Shown here piece by piece: positions 1 to 8,802 of a DNA stretch of 64,000 bases. A program made the position numbers and the translations under genes. Source of the DNA: Linyphia triangularis (taxonomy: Eukaryota; Arthropoda; Arachnida; Araneae; Linyphiidae); contig OZ021721.1 of the NCBI GenBank assembly GCA_963978545.1, positions 38,799,348 through 38,863,347 on the forward strand, in the 5' to 3' direction. A model generated the notes under the pieces. It was not told where the DNA came from. It made no database searches and saw nothing but the letters and a program-made list of their open reading frames with translations. How positions within the stretch are numbered: the first letter of the stretch is position 1; every line of letters begins with the position of its first letter.

Positions 1-1316
1 AGCTTAACCAAAAGACTTGTTCTGATTCTGAAGATTTTGAAGCATACTATTTCCTATCGTAATTTATAATTTTACATGATACTTGGTTTAAAAGTTGAAA
101 AAGTTTACACAAATTTCCTATTTAAATTCTACTTCACTGAAAAGTTATCGGTTACAAGGAATAAAAATTTCACTTTGTTTGACTAATGTTTTGCATGTGT
201 TAATTATCATGAGTAATATCAGTTTTATTTATGTCTTTCGAAAGCGAGCATTCATCAATTTAAAAGGATATTTCAAACTATTTTCAAAATATAAGTATCT
301 TTTACAAGTTTTTTCCGGAATGAACTTTGCTCAGTTATAATAATATTGAATATTCATCTAACAAAATAAGCGTCTTGTAAAACACATTCCGTTTCAGTTT
401 TCTGAAATTTATGTATTTATGTATAAGTTATTTAGAAATTATGGGTGGAAGTTAAAAATCTCTATATTAATGATATATTGTCTACACCTCTCAAATAAAA
501 AAAAAAAATAAAAAAAAATTTCACTTATAATTTAGTCTGTCCAGATGATGTTCAATTTTACGTAGTAACAAACTATACATTTTTCAAATTTATGCTAGTT
601 TTTCGAAAAAAAAAAAATTCTTTAAGTTTGCCTAGCAAACTTTTTTCAGTATTCAAATGTTCTATGTATATTCCATCACATGAGTAGTTAACTATTTCAA
701 CTAAGGAAAATATCTTATTTTTTTTTTTAATTTGTTTGAATGATGTTAAATTTTTATGTTTCTAATTGGTGATTTGCATATACTCTTTTAAAAACTTTAC
801 ACAATTCATAACATATATATATTAGAAATAATAGTATATCGCATCTGAGATTGAAAAAATTTATAACTATTATCATGTAAAGAAGGTAAAATTTTAAAAC
901 ATGTCATTGAATATGAGTGTTACCATGAAAAAAGTTAACTAAATTACTTGTGATTTCCTTTTAGATTATAAAAAGTTATGTAGTTTACATATAATTCGCA
1001 AGTTTCTTTCAAATTATCTTAAGATGTTTTAAAAGTCTTGCAGGTTATTTTCAAAACTTGAATGATATCTAAAATGTATTTAATATCTACAATTTATTTA
1101 ATATTTTTCACCTTTCTTAGATTGATAAGTAAAATAATCCTTAGTCAGCATGTATTGCACGAGTTAATATGACACTTTAACGTATATTATTACAAAGTAA
1201 ATTGTCTTTCTTGAAGTAACAAAAATTTCCAACTTGTATTGCTTTTCCGATTGAAAAGTAGATTTTGAAATTTTTCTTTGGAGTACCTATAACTAGTATT
1301 CATTTTAAATCACTTG
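1..1316. other. AT-rich stretch, no supported gene
   Basis: Low-complexity AT-rich DNA with short A/T runs (for example 498-520 and 605-616). The short open frame at 95-340 starts at a non-ATG codon, has no visible domain and is treated as chance. I see no repeats with copies elsewhere in the window and no splice-bounded exon. Confidence 0.5.
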
Positions 1317-1532
1317 CTATTTTTCTTCTATGAAACAATTTTTGTTAAGTTTTACTCGTATTGTAGCAAATAATCCCACTGAGTTTAAAAGATATTCAAT
1401 GTTTTTGATAATAGAAAAGTTTTCAAGTAGAAATGATCTTAAATTCTCCAAGCGAATCATACTTTTTGGGAGAAAGTCCATGCGAATTCTACCTTCACTA
1501 ACTAATGTGTCTTTGAAATCCACTTCATTCAT
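1317..1532 (-). CDS. Small hypothetical ORF (71 aa) next to a promoter-like block
   Basis: This ATG-started ORF runs on the same strand as the ALKBH2-PC4 gene. It begins 58 bases beyond the promoter-like block at 1590-1822, and an in-frame TGA lies four codons upstream of the ATG. The product is mixed charged and hydrophobic, with no signal peptide, membrane span or family motif that I recognise. A plus-strand ORF of similar length (1330-1575) overlaps it, so the coding strand is uncertain. The reason to keep it is position: the neighbouring block shares ordered motifs with the region upstream of the ALKBH2-PC4 start. It could be the first exon or a truncated relic of a second gene in the same unit, or it could be chance. 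Confidence 0.2.
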   Translation of the reverse strand: MNEVDFKDTLVSEGRIRMDFLPKSMIRLENLRSFLLENFSIIKNIEYLLNSVGLFATIRVKLNKNCFIEEK

Positions 1533-1589
1533 TCCAAGTTTTCACAAACATTTCATTATGAAAAAGGCAAAGTAGGAAAACGATAATCT

Positions 1590-1822
1590 CAAAGACCTGC
1601 TGACACACCATAGCATCACCCGCTGCTTGCGCATCGATCTCTATCTTAATTGGTTGATTACCGTCACGTGTTAATCTTCCCGTGCTTACTGTACAAATCT
1701 CCCGACCTGTTCCAACAAGTTTTAGCGTGACTCATCCTCCGGTCTAAAAATGCCGGTGAGTGGCGTATCACCTACCGCTACCCTGATTGGCTAATTACCG
1801 TCACATGCTTATCTTCCCGTTT
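1590..1822. promoter_or_regulatory. Promoter-like block with duplicated module
   Basis: A GC-richer island between AT-rich flanks. It contains a direct repeat of about 35 bases at 1649-1683 and 1786-1820, each with the order ATTGG, ATTACCGTCAC, ATCTTCCCGT. The first copy carries an E-box (CACGTG) and the second a CACATG variant. A perfect AP-1 site TGACTCA lies at 1728-1734. GTGAGTGGCGTA, CTGATTGGCT and GTCACATG occur here in the same order and with near-identical spacing as at 4767-4815 upstream of the ALKBH2-PC4 gene. No TATA box is evident. The regulatory role is inferred from motif density and similarity to the other block. Confidence 0.45.
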
Positions 1823-3085
1823 AAAGACGTGAATTGTATATGAAAAGTAAATTGCCACGTTAAAGTTTAAAGACATGATATTTATATGTGAAGTAAATTT
1901 TCGAGTAAAGGTTAAAATTCTTTATCTTTGAAATTTTTTTTATGTTCAAATTTCCCTAATTTAACATTAACCTAAGAATATAATTGTATATGAAAAGTAA
2001 ATTGTCACGTTAAAGTTTAAAGACATGATATTTATATAAGAAGTGAATTTTTGAGTAAAGGTTAAAATTCTTTATCTTTGCAATTTTTATTCTGTTAAAT
2101 TTTCCATTATTAACCTAAGAAAATAATTGTGTATGAAAATTTCGCATATTGTTTAAATTTTTGTCGAAGAAAGTTTTAGTCTGTTACTTTCCCCCCTCCC
2201 CCTCTAATTTAGCATTATTCTTACACATTTTAAAGATAAAAATTTTATATGTGAAATAAATTTTCGCCTGTTGTTTAAGTTCCTTACCTTATACATTTTT
2301 AGTGTTTCTTGTTCTCTAATTTAACGTTATTCTTACACATTTGAAAGAAAAAATTTATATGTGAGGTAAATTTTCGGGTATTATTTAAATTCTTTGCCTT
2401 ATAAATTCTTAGAGCTTCTTTTTTTTTTTTTTTATCTTATTTATCGTTGACATAAGAGTATGACTGTACATGTAAAGTTAATTTTTACATTTAATTTTAA
2501 ATTCTTTGCCCTTGTAAATTTGTAGTGTTTATTTTTTCTAAAAGTTAGAGTTGTCATTAGACATTTTAAAGACATGAATGGTAATGGGTTTAAATTCTTT
2601 GTTGTAGAAATTATAGGTATGTTATACTTTTCTCTTACATGTCAAATTTAAAGTCGTGATTTTTATGTGTAAAGTACATTTTTACGTTACTGTTAAAGTT
2701 ATTTATCATAGAAAGTTTAAGCATGTTACTTTTTTCTTTTATTTAGCGATATTTTAAAGACATGATTTTTATATATGTAGTAAATTTTCACGCAAAGGCT
2801 AAAATTATTTATCGTAGAAATTTTGAGTATGCTAATTCTTCTTATATTCACATTTAAAGTCGTAATTTTTATATGTGAAGTAAATTTTTTACGTTAATGT
2901 TAAAGTTATTTATCGTACAAAGTTTAAGTATGTTACTTTTTTCTCTTATTTAGTGATATTCTTACACATTTTAAAGACATGATGTTTATTCGTAAAGTAA
3001 ATTTTCACGTTCACTTTTGAATTCTTAGTTGTAAGATATTCAAGAATGTTACTTTTTCTCTCTAATTTAGGCATTAGAGTATCCA
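1815..3085. repeat. Diverged AT-rich tandem array downstream of the ALKBH2-PC4 gene
   Basis: About eleven or twelve degenerate units of roughly 90-120 bases. The recurring order is TTTAAAGACATGA, TATATGTGAAGTAAATTTT, CACGTTAA, TTATCGTAGAAA, TATGTTACTTTT, CTCTAATTTAGC and ATTCTTACACAT. Clear unit starts lie near 1867, 2022, 2233, 2343, 2566, 2650, 2754, 2860 and 2970. Units diverge substantially and none encodes a sustained ORF. The array lies between the gene's 3' end and the promoter-like block at 1590-1822 and has no other copy in the window. Confidence 0.75.
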
Positions 3086-3227
3086 AAAATCAGAAAAATT
3101 GTTCAAAGTTGAAACGAAATGTAAGACATGTCTTAAAGTGGGAACCTTACTCAATAAAATAATGTTGCTTAAAACTGTTCAATTATTGAAATCATACATA
3201 TACAAATTATCTAATAAAATATATTTT

Positions 3228-3233
3228 TTTATT
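3228..3233 (-). terminator. Candidate poly(A) signal for the ALKBH2-PC4 gene
   Basis: TTTATT on the plus strand reads AATAAA on the minus strand, about 42 bases beyond the stop codon at 3275-3277. It is the first canonical hexamer after the stop. In AT-rich DNA this can occur by chance. Confidence 0.4.
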
Positions 3234-3274
3234 TATAATCATCAAAAGAATACAATATCATTAAATGCAGTTAT

Positions 3275-4684
3275 TTACAATTTCAAATGGTCATTCAAGG
3301 AACTCCAAGATATACATTTAAAAAAATCTTCATGGAAGTATTGTATAACATTTTTAGATCTTAGAGTTTCAATTATATTATTTACATTAAGCACAAAAAT
3401 TGCATCATCACCAACACACCAAGATTGATCTTGTAATGGGGCAGTCATACAGGCATGATTTCCTTGTGACATATCATTTAAAGCACAACCATCGCAGCGA
3501 AACAATTTAAGTATATTGCATTCAATTTCATGCTGCAAGGCAATAACATATTCATGGAATAAATCAATATTGGGTGGAATATTAACATTTTGTTTACATT
3601 CAACAAGAATTTTAGTTTGTAGTATAGTTAGAAGAGAGTCCTTAATGGTTTCACAAATATCAGGTATCAACTCTTTTATTTTAATAAGATTAATTTCATC
3701 CACACTTAGAAAAGTCTCCTTAAGTTGAAATTGGAAAAGCTGCTTTAAAACTAACTCACCCTTGTAGGATAGGATCAAGAGTTGATTGTTGCAGATAACA
3801 CTCGAAGTTGAATATTTAGTGTTCACATGAAATAGTTTATTGTGGAAGTCTTGAAATGTATCCATATTCATCACAATTCCTTGATTTGTTGGATAAAAGT
3901 TCTCTCCTTGGGCACTATATTGACGCATATGCACAAAAAGTCGAGAGTTCATCTGCTGAAGTGATACTTTGAATCCAAATCCAAGATCCCAGTCTTTCAG
4001 GCATTCACTTGTTTTCTTTGCGGGGGCATAAAGGCGAGTTAACCAGTCGTCTTCGGGAATTGCTTCATCGAACGATCGCTTCCGAGAAGGAGGCTTGTAG
4101 GGATGTTCTACAATATCTTGACCTCTCTCCACAATGTTTCGGAAGGTAACGCTTATTCTCGGCTCCGTCACAGCTGGCTCGGCAGGAATAGCATGAGTCC
4201 AGAACTTGTTAGTCGGTGGCTTCATGAGGAGGAGGGACCCACTTGCTAATGGAACTTTGCTGGGCTTAAATTTGGTCTGGGTAAACTTCATAATCCTTGT
4301 AGCTCCAAGACTCAGGGTTGGGATGATAGAGGCTGGATTCAAGTCTTTTTCGTCATCTTTATGGGCAGCAATCTTAGCATTTCCATTGGGATAGAAGTTG
4401 AGGAGGGCAAAGTTGTAGTCTTGTCCGGTCTTTCTTTCCACATCCTTCTTCATGGCAAGTAAAGTTGGAGTCCATGGCTTGGCAAAAACACACGTTCCAG
4501 AAAAGGCATAGTTCACGCCAGTATCTCCAAAACCCAACACTTTTCTTTGAGGAATGACATTTTTTCCATTAAAGTTCATTTGCAGTTTCTCATATTCGTA
4601 CTTTAACAACTCATCAAATAACTGCTGCGATTTAGCTGCATCGTAAAAGCTTTCAACAAGTTCGATATTCAAATCAGTCGACAT
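3275..4684 (-). CDS. ALKBH2: ALKBH2-type DNA dealkylase fused to a PC4-like domain and Cys/His cluster
   Basis: Single-exon gene of 469 aa. Residues ~1-187 are an AlkB-family 2-oxoglutarate/Fe(II) dioxygenase closest to ALKBH2, which reverses N-alkyl damage in nuclear DNA. Visible landmarks are a GFGDTGVNYAFSG substrate-binding segment (~51-63), N96/Y98 of the NFY motif, iron ligands H108 and D110 (HKD) and H164, and R176 and R182 in RISVTFR, where the family binds 2-oxoglutarate and substrate. All key residues are present. Residues ~228-284 resemble the PC4/p15 C-terminal domain (FVHMRQYS, then NQGIVMNMDTFQDF), which binds single-stranded DNA. A basic RKR at 201-203 may act in nuclear import. 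Residues 397-412 form C-x2-C-x9-H-x-C, a possible zinc knuckle. Human ALKBH2 is about 260 aa, so the C-terminal ~270 aa are extra. The start is the first ATG after an in-frame stop about 33 bases upstream, in context AAAATGT. No intron is needed. The fusion suggests targeting of the dealkylase to single-stranded or replicating DNA (inference). Confidence 0.88.
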   Translation of the reverse strand: MSTDLNIELVESFYDAAKSQQLFDELLKYEYEKLQMNFNGKNVIPQRKVLGFGDTGVNYAFSGTCVFAKPWTPTLLAMKKDVERKTGQDYNFALLNFYPNGNAKIAAHKDDEKDLNPASIIPTLSLGATRIMKFTQTKFKPSKVPLASGSLLLMKPPTNKFWTHAIPAEPAVTEPRISVTFRNIVERGQDIVEHPYKPPSRKRSFDEAIPEDDWLTRLYAPAKKTSECLKDWDLGFGFKVSLQQMNSRLFVHMRQYSAQGENFYPTNQGIVMNMDTFQDFHNKLFHVNTKYSTSSVICNNQLLILSYKGELVLKQLFQFQLKETFLSVDEINLIKIKELIPDICETIKDSLLTILQTKILVECKQNVNIPPNIDLFHEYVIALQHEIECNILKLFRCDGCALNDMSQGNHACMTAPLQDQSWCVGDDAIFVLNVNNIIETLRSKNVIQYFHEDFFKCISWSSLNDHLKL

Positions 4685-5033
4685 TTTAACTTTGAAGAAA
4701 TAGCAAACGCACCTTCACTTGACAAAATCAGGGGGAGAAATGGCGTTATCGTTAGCTATCAAACCCGTGAGTGACGTAGTTCATGCATTCTGATTGGCTT
4801 AAAGAAGTCACGTGACCATCAACCCACTCGGCTAATCTCCCCCTCCTATCTTATCACCGCACAATATCCTGCTTCAACAAGCTCAGACAGGATGACTCAT
4901 CCAATTAACACCTGCTCATATCCTGTTTAAACCTCGAAGCTGTTGCCACCGCATCCCTAAACAATTAGTAGCTATTAACCAATCAGAAGCGAGCATTTAT
5001 TTCGGTCCATCAGAGGAGACATTAAGCAAGTTA
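4685..5033 (-). promoter_or_regulatory. Proximal upstream region of the ALKBH2-PC4 gene
   Basis: GC-richer DNA immediately upstream of the start codon. It has an inverted CCAAT-type motif (CTGATTGGCT at 4789-4798), an E-box CACGTG at 4809-4814 inside the palindrome GTCACGTGAC, and AP-1 TGACTCA at 4893-4899. TGTTGCCACC near 4941 recurs in the adjoining array. No TATA box is obvious. The ordered motifs at 4767-4815 parallel those at 1755-1807. Confidence 0.5.
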
Positions 5034-6150
5034 TAACGTCACTAGTAAAAATGTCTATAACTCTAACTTATTCATTTCGAAGCAACCCTAGGACAACTCA
5101 ACTCCATCTTAGTTCAAAGATACACTTTGTAAAAATAATGACGTCATACCCATTGTGATGTCACAAGCATAAATGCCTATAAGTATAATGTCTTCATTCA
5201 GGAGAAGGAACCCTACAACTCAACCCCTGCGCAAAGGAGTAATGAGGGATGGAGATGAGGGACGATGACGTCATCTAAAATTATAGGTGTTGCCACCTCT
5301 AACAAGCTAAATTCGGATATATTCCAACAGAAACAGATTAAATTCGTATTTATTTCCATGTTATGACGTCATACCCATTGTGACGTCACGAGTCGAAAAG
5401 CCTATAACTCTAACTTATTCGTTTAGGAGCAGCCATAGAACAACTCAACTCTGTCTCGTCTTGGTTCAAAGGTAAACTTTATAGTATAATGTGACGTCAT
5501 TCCCACTCTATACCCATTGTGACGTCACGAGTCGAAAAGCCTATAAGTCTAACTTATTCGTTTAGAAGCAGTCCTAGAACAACTCAACTCCGCCCCCGTC
5601 TTAACTCAAAGATAAACTTTGTGAAGTAATTAATGACGTCACTCCCACTCTATCCCCACTGTGACGTCACTAGTAAAAAAAATCCTATAACTATAACTTA
5701 TTCGTTTAGAAGCAGGAGTCGAACAACTCAACTTCTAATGACTTCATCGTCCCTCGTCCCCATCCCTCCGTATACCCTCCTGTTGCCACCGCCTTAAACT
5801 TTATAATGTATAGTAACGTCATCCCCACTGTGACGTCATACATGAAAAGCCTATAACTTGAAACTATTCGTTTAGAAGCAGCCCTAGAACAACTCAACTC
5901 TACCCTGTTGAAACCCAAACTAAAAAGATGTTGCCACCGTCTTAAAGCTAAACTTTATAATATTGTGACGTCATTTTCACTGTGACGTCATACAAATACA
6001 GCCTATAACGAAACCGAAACTAACAGCAGCAGGAAGGAAACAACTCAACAGCAGGAGAAGAACAGCTCAACTCCACTTCCGGTCACGTGACTTCCTGTGA
6101 CGTCATTTCATGTGACGTCATATCCGGTCAGGTGACTTCCTGTGACGTCA
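5034..6150. promoter_or_regulatory. Minisatellite array with 14 perfect CRE (TGACGTCA) palindromes
   Basis: Six or seven diverged tandem units of about 130-180 bases. Each has one or two CRE palindromes, then CCTATAACTCTAACTTATTCG, AGAAGCAG, ACAACTCAACTC and TAAACTTT. Perfect TGACGTCA lies at 5139, 5266, 5364, 5381, 5492, 5520, 5634, 5662, 5831, 5966, 5983, 6098, 6113 and 6143. Single-base variants lie at 5034, 5156 and 5814. Within units the two sites are 17 or 28 bases apart. At the far end TCCGGTCACGTGACTTCC...TGACGTCA (6078-6105) is repeated at 6123-6150 with one difference. CREB/ATF-type bZIP proteins bind this palindrome. A regulatory role for the downstream gene is inferred. Confidence 0.7.
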
Positions 6151-6216
6151 CATCCGGCCATCGTCACATCCCCGGTCCCCGTCCCTCGTCCCTCCGTGGC
6201 TCAGGACTCTCATTTT

Positions 6217-6399
6217 TCACCTACTTACGTTAAAATGTAGCAAGAATTCTTTACATAGGGCATGCGCCAAATGCTCTTCCAAAAGCCCTTCCCTTATCTC
6301 ATTGGTTAAAGACACATTTTGAAGTTTCGCTATATAGTCGTACATTTCAGACGTTTTATTACTTCCTGTCTTAAAATCCAAATGTCTTATTTTGACCAT
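6217..6399 (-). CDS. Small hypothetical ORF (60 aa) abutting the CRE array
   Basis: ATG-started ORF on the same strand as the ALKBH2-PC4 gene, ending about 65 bases before the CRE array. The product is charged and mostly helix-forming in composition, with a predicted amphipathic stretch in its C-terminal half. I recognise no family. It sits where the upstream neighbour in a same-strand gene series would end, so it may be a terminal exon or truncated relic of such a neighbour. At this length it may also be chance. Confidence 0.2.
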   Translation of the reverse strand: MVKIRHLDFKTGSNKTSEMYDYIAKLQNVSLTNEIREGLLEEHLAHALCKEFLLHFNVSR

Positions 6400-7006
6400 T
6401 CCTTTGAGTGTTTAAGTCGCTTTTGGTGATAAATTCTCAAAATACAAATAAAAAAATCTTAAAATACAAATAAAATTCTTAAAATAAAAATAAATTATTT
6501 TGCATATTGCAATCACGTTTATCTATTCCATTGTTTATTTACAGTGTTTCCTTCGCCTGAAATCGTATAATTGAATCGGAAAAAATACCCCCATCATGAA
6601 TTCCTGATGAAAACGTCGACGACACCAAACATGATGTCTTAAATCGTGTTTGGTGTCTTAGACGTTAGTTGTCTTATTATGTTAGGTGTCTGAATCCCAA
6701 AATGTCTTAATATGGTGTTTTCTGTCTACATTTAAGACACCAAGTGTGTCTAAATGTGATTTCAGAAAGAATCAGACACGTGTTATGTCTGAAATGGATC
6801 AATGCTACGCCAGTTTCAGACATTTTGTGTCTAAATTTAAGACACCAGCATTTACAGTGCAGTATTAATATTCGTTCCGTCATTTTCAACGACTGCAATT
6901 TCATCAGCAAGTATTGTGGTATCTGTTAGATAATGTTCTTGGTACTAAGATTCATTTCTCGTCAGATTCTTGAACAAGAGTAACATGTTTTTCAATTACT
7001 GTTTTG
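6400..7006. repeat. Gene-free stretch with a GGTGTCTTA/TAAGACACC motif cluster
   Basis: From about 6615 to 6856 the octamer family GGTGTCTT/AAGACACC and its one-base variants occur around ten times on both strands (GACACCAAA, GGTGTCTTA, GGTGTCTGA, TTTAAGACACCAA, TTTAAGACACCAG). Open frames across it on both strands are interrupted and look like consequences of the repeat. The rest (6400-6600) is AT-rich without visible content. Confidence 0.45.
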
Positions 7007-7182
7007 CGCCCATCTGATGGCTGTGGGGTTAGCGCTCTGGCTTCGCATGACAAAGGTACCGGATTCGAATCCCGGGTTAGGCATGGATGTTCGTTGTGGT
7101 TTGGAATCCTCGTTAAGCTGTAGGTTTCCAGCCTTATTCGAAGGCAATGCATTATTACCGACTATTCTGACCAAAAAAAAAA
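7007..7182 (+). repeat. tRNA-derived SINE, family B
   Basis: The tRNA-like head has box A-like GGGGTTAGCGCTC and box B GGATTCGAATCCC, then GGTTAGGCATGGATGTTCG, GTTGTGGTTTGGAATCC and an A-rich tail. It is about 175 bases. A reverse copy lies at 31083-31218 and a 3' fragment at 25743-25800, so this is a dispersed family and not a tRNA gene: the anticodon arm and acceptor pairing are not convincing. ORFs overlapping it are by-products. Confidence 0.8.
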
Positions 7183-8604
7183 TTTAGCAAATTGAGTGCG
7201 TTTTTCCAAGTCTGCAGGTTTCTGTGCTTGCACAACGGGTATCATGTATAGGATATTACTTTACAATGAACCAAATTACCTTTCGTACTGTTGGCCAAGA
7301 GATAGATAGAAATCACGTGACGCTGTGAAACTTCTTCCGCAGTTCCATTTGACTGGCTTTTTAAACATCTCCAAATTTGTATAACATCCTATCTCGTATA
7401 TGAAACACGCCATATATCGGTCAAAATTTTAACTTTTATTTTTAATGCAAATTTCTTTTCCACATGGTGCATATAACATATATACTATGTTTCATCTACA
7501 TCCACCAACCAGAACGAATTCTACGTAAGTCTAAATATGGTTACTTAAGAACCACAATGTATTTAATATTGCAAAATACCATTAGTCAAAATTTGGCACA
7601 GGAGTTTGAAGTGAATAGCAAACGAACCATCAAACTTCCTTTTAAATACATTGATAAAAAATGAAGTGTTAAATACATTGATAAAGCATGAAGTGTGCTA
7701 TTTCGAATAATATGGTGCAAATACAGGAGTTTCCTTTTAAGTTTTCATTACTTTTCCAAAAATAAAGTTCGATACGACCTCTTAAGAAATTTTTTTTTTA
7801 TCTTATTATAGAACATCTTTAACAAGACACATGTGTGCAAACATCTGTTTCGGGATACCTTTATAATCGAAAATAGACTCATGGCTCAGATATTTGTTTG
7901 CCGACTGTGTCATGTTGAAACTAGCTCTTGAAAGATTTCATTACGTATCATTGCCTATATTTTGAATTTAGTCCTTTTTGTACAGTAATATTTCCATGGG
8001 ATGAATTATCAATCTAATTACTAGTTCATTTCTATTTTCAAGAAGTAATATTAAATCTTTCACTAAAGAGTTCTTTTAAAACAATATTCTATAATATTAG
8101 CTTATTTTATCATTCATTATTTCAAGAAATGTTTACCTACTATTATTGTAATTTGAAAAGTTAATTAATGTGTTCATTGAGATGCTGCGCAATAAACCAT
8201 AAGCTATATTGAAATGAAATAAAGCCCTCATAATAATCTCACCACTCCTTTTCAAAAACTTTAAAGAAACAATAGTACTCCTTAGTAAAAAATATTTAAA
8301 ATATAATGTTTAATAAAAGTGTTGTTAAAGAAAGAGCTGTTTATGTAGTAGCTTGTTCAAAGAATGTCTTTTCAAAGGTTTTTCCTTTTTATACAATATA
8401 ATACTACTGTAAAATTTCAGTTTAATTCAAGTAGTTTAATCCTAATAAAATAATTAATATGAGCTCTAAACACCCATTTATTTCATAAGCCAAATAATGT
8501 TGTTCTTTACTGAAAATACATCATGGCACAATCTTCTTATTATAGAGCATTTCTTTGACAAAGCAGAGAACTAATGAAGATTTATGATTCCTTGCCATAA
8601 GTAA
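7183..8604. other. AT-rich stretch, no supported gene
   Basis: No domain, repeat family or splice-bounded exon is convincing here. A plus-strand ORF at 7464-7664 begins at a non-ATG codon and lacks recognisable features. Confidence 0.5.
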
Positions 8605-8802
8605 AAAAGCTGTAGTGAGACTTTGTCGGCAGGGATTGGTGTTGTCATCGGATTACAATGTCATCTGGCTAGCCCCTATCACACCATTGATTTTATTGTG
8701 GTGATCACCTCATCTGCTATTGACCTTACCACCATGTTTGCGGAAGGACGATATCACTTTATTTTTTCTGGATGCTTATATTCATTGTGCTTTATGAAAT
8801 AA
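8605..8802 (+). pseudogene. Unexplained open coding-like stretch (65 codons)
   Basis: Between in-frame stops at 8602 and 8800 lies an open frame in a locally GC-richer patch (about 8620-8760). The translation includes GVVIGLQCHL, TIDFIVVITSSAIDLTTMF and AEGRYHF. This gives two hydrophobic segments with acidic residues, faintly reminiscent of an ion-channel S3 segment. I cannot name the family. There is no initiating ATG at the left edge. AG at 8631-8632 could be a splice acceptor, but its pyrimidine tract is weak and no good donor follows. It may be a degenerate exon, a transposon relic or chance. Confidence 0.22.

Noticed and set aside
3099..4394. Plus-strand ORFs at 3099-3428, 3516-3728 and 4206-4394
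   Set aside because: They are antisense shadows of the ALKBH2-PC4 coding sequence.
7030..7100. tRNA gene
   Set aside because: Box A and box B are present, but the cloverleaf is poor and the sequence is one of several dispersed copies with a SINE body and tail.
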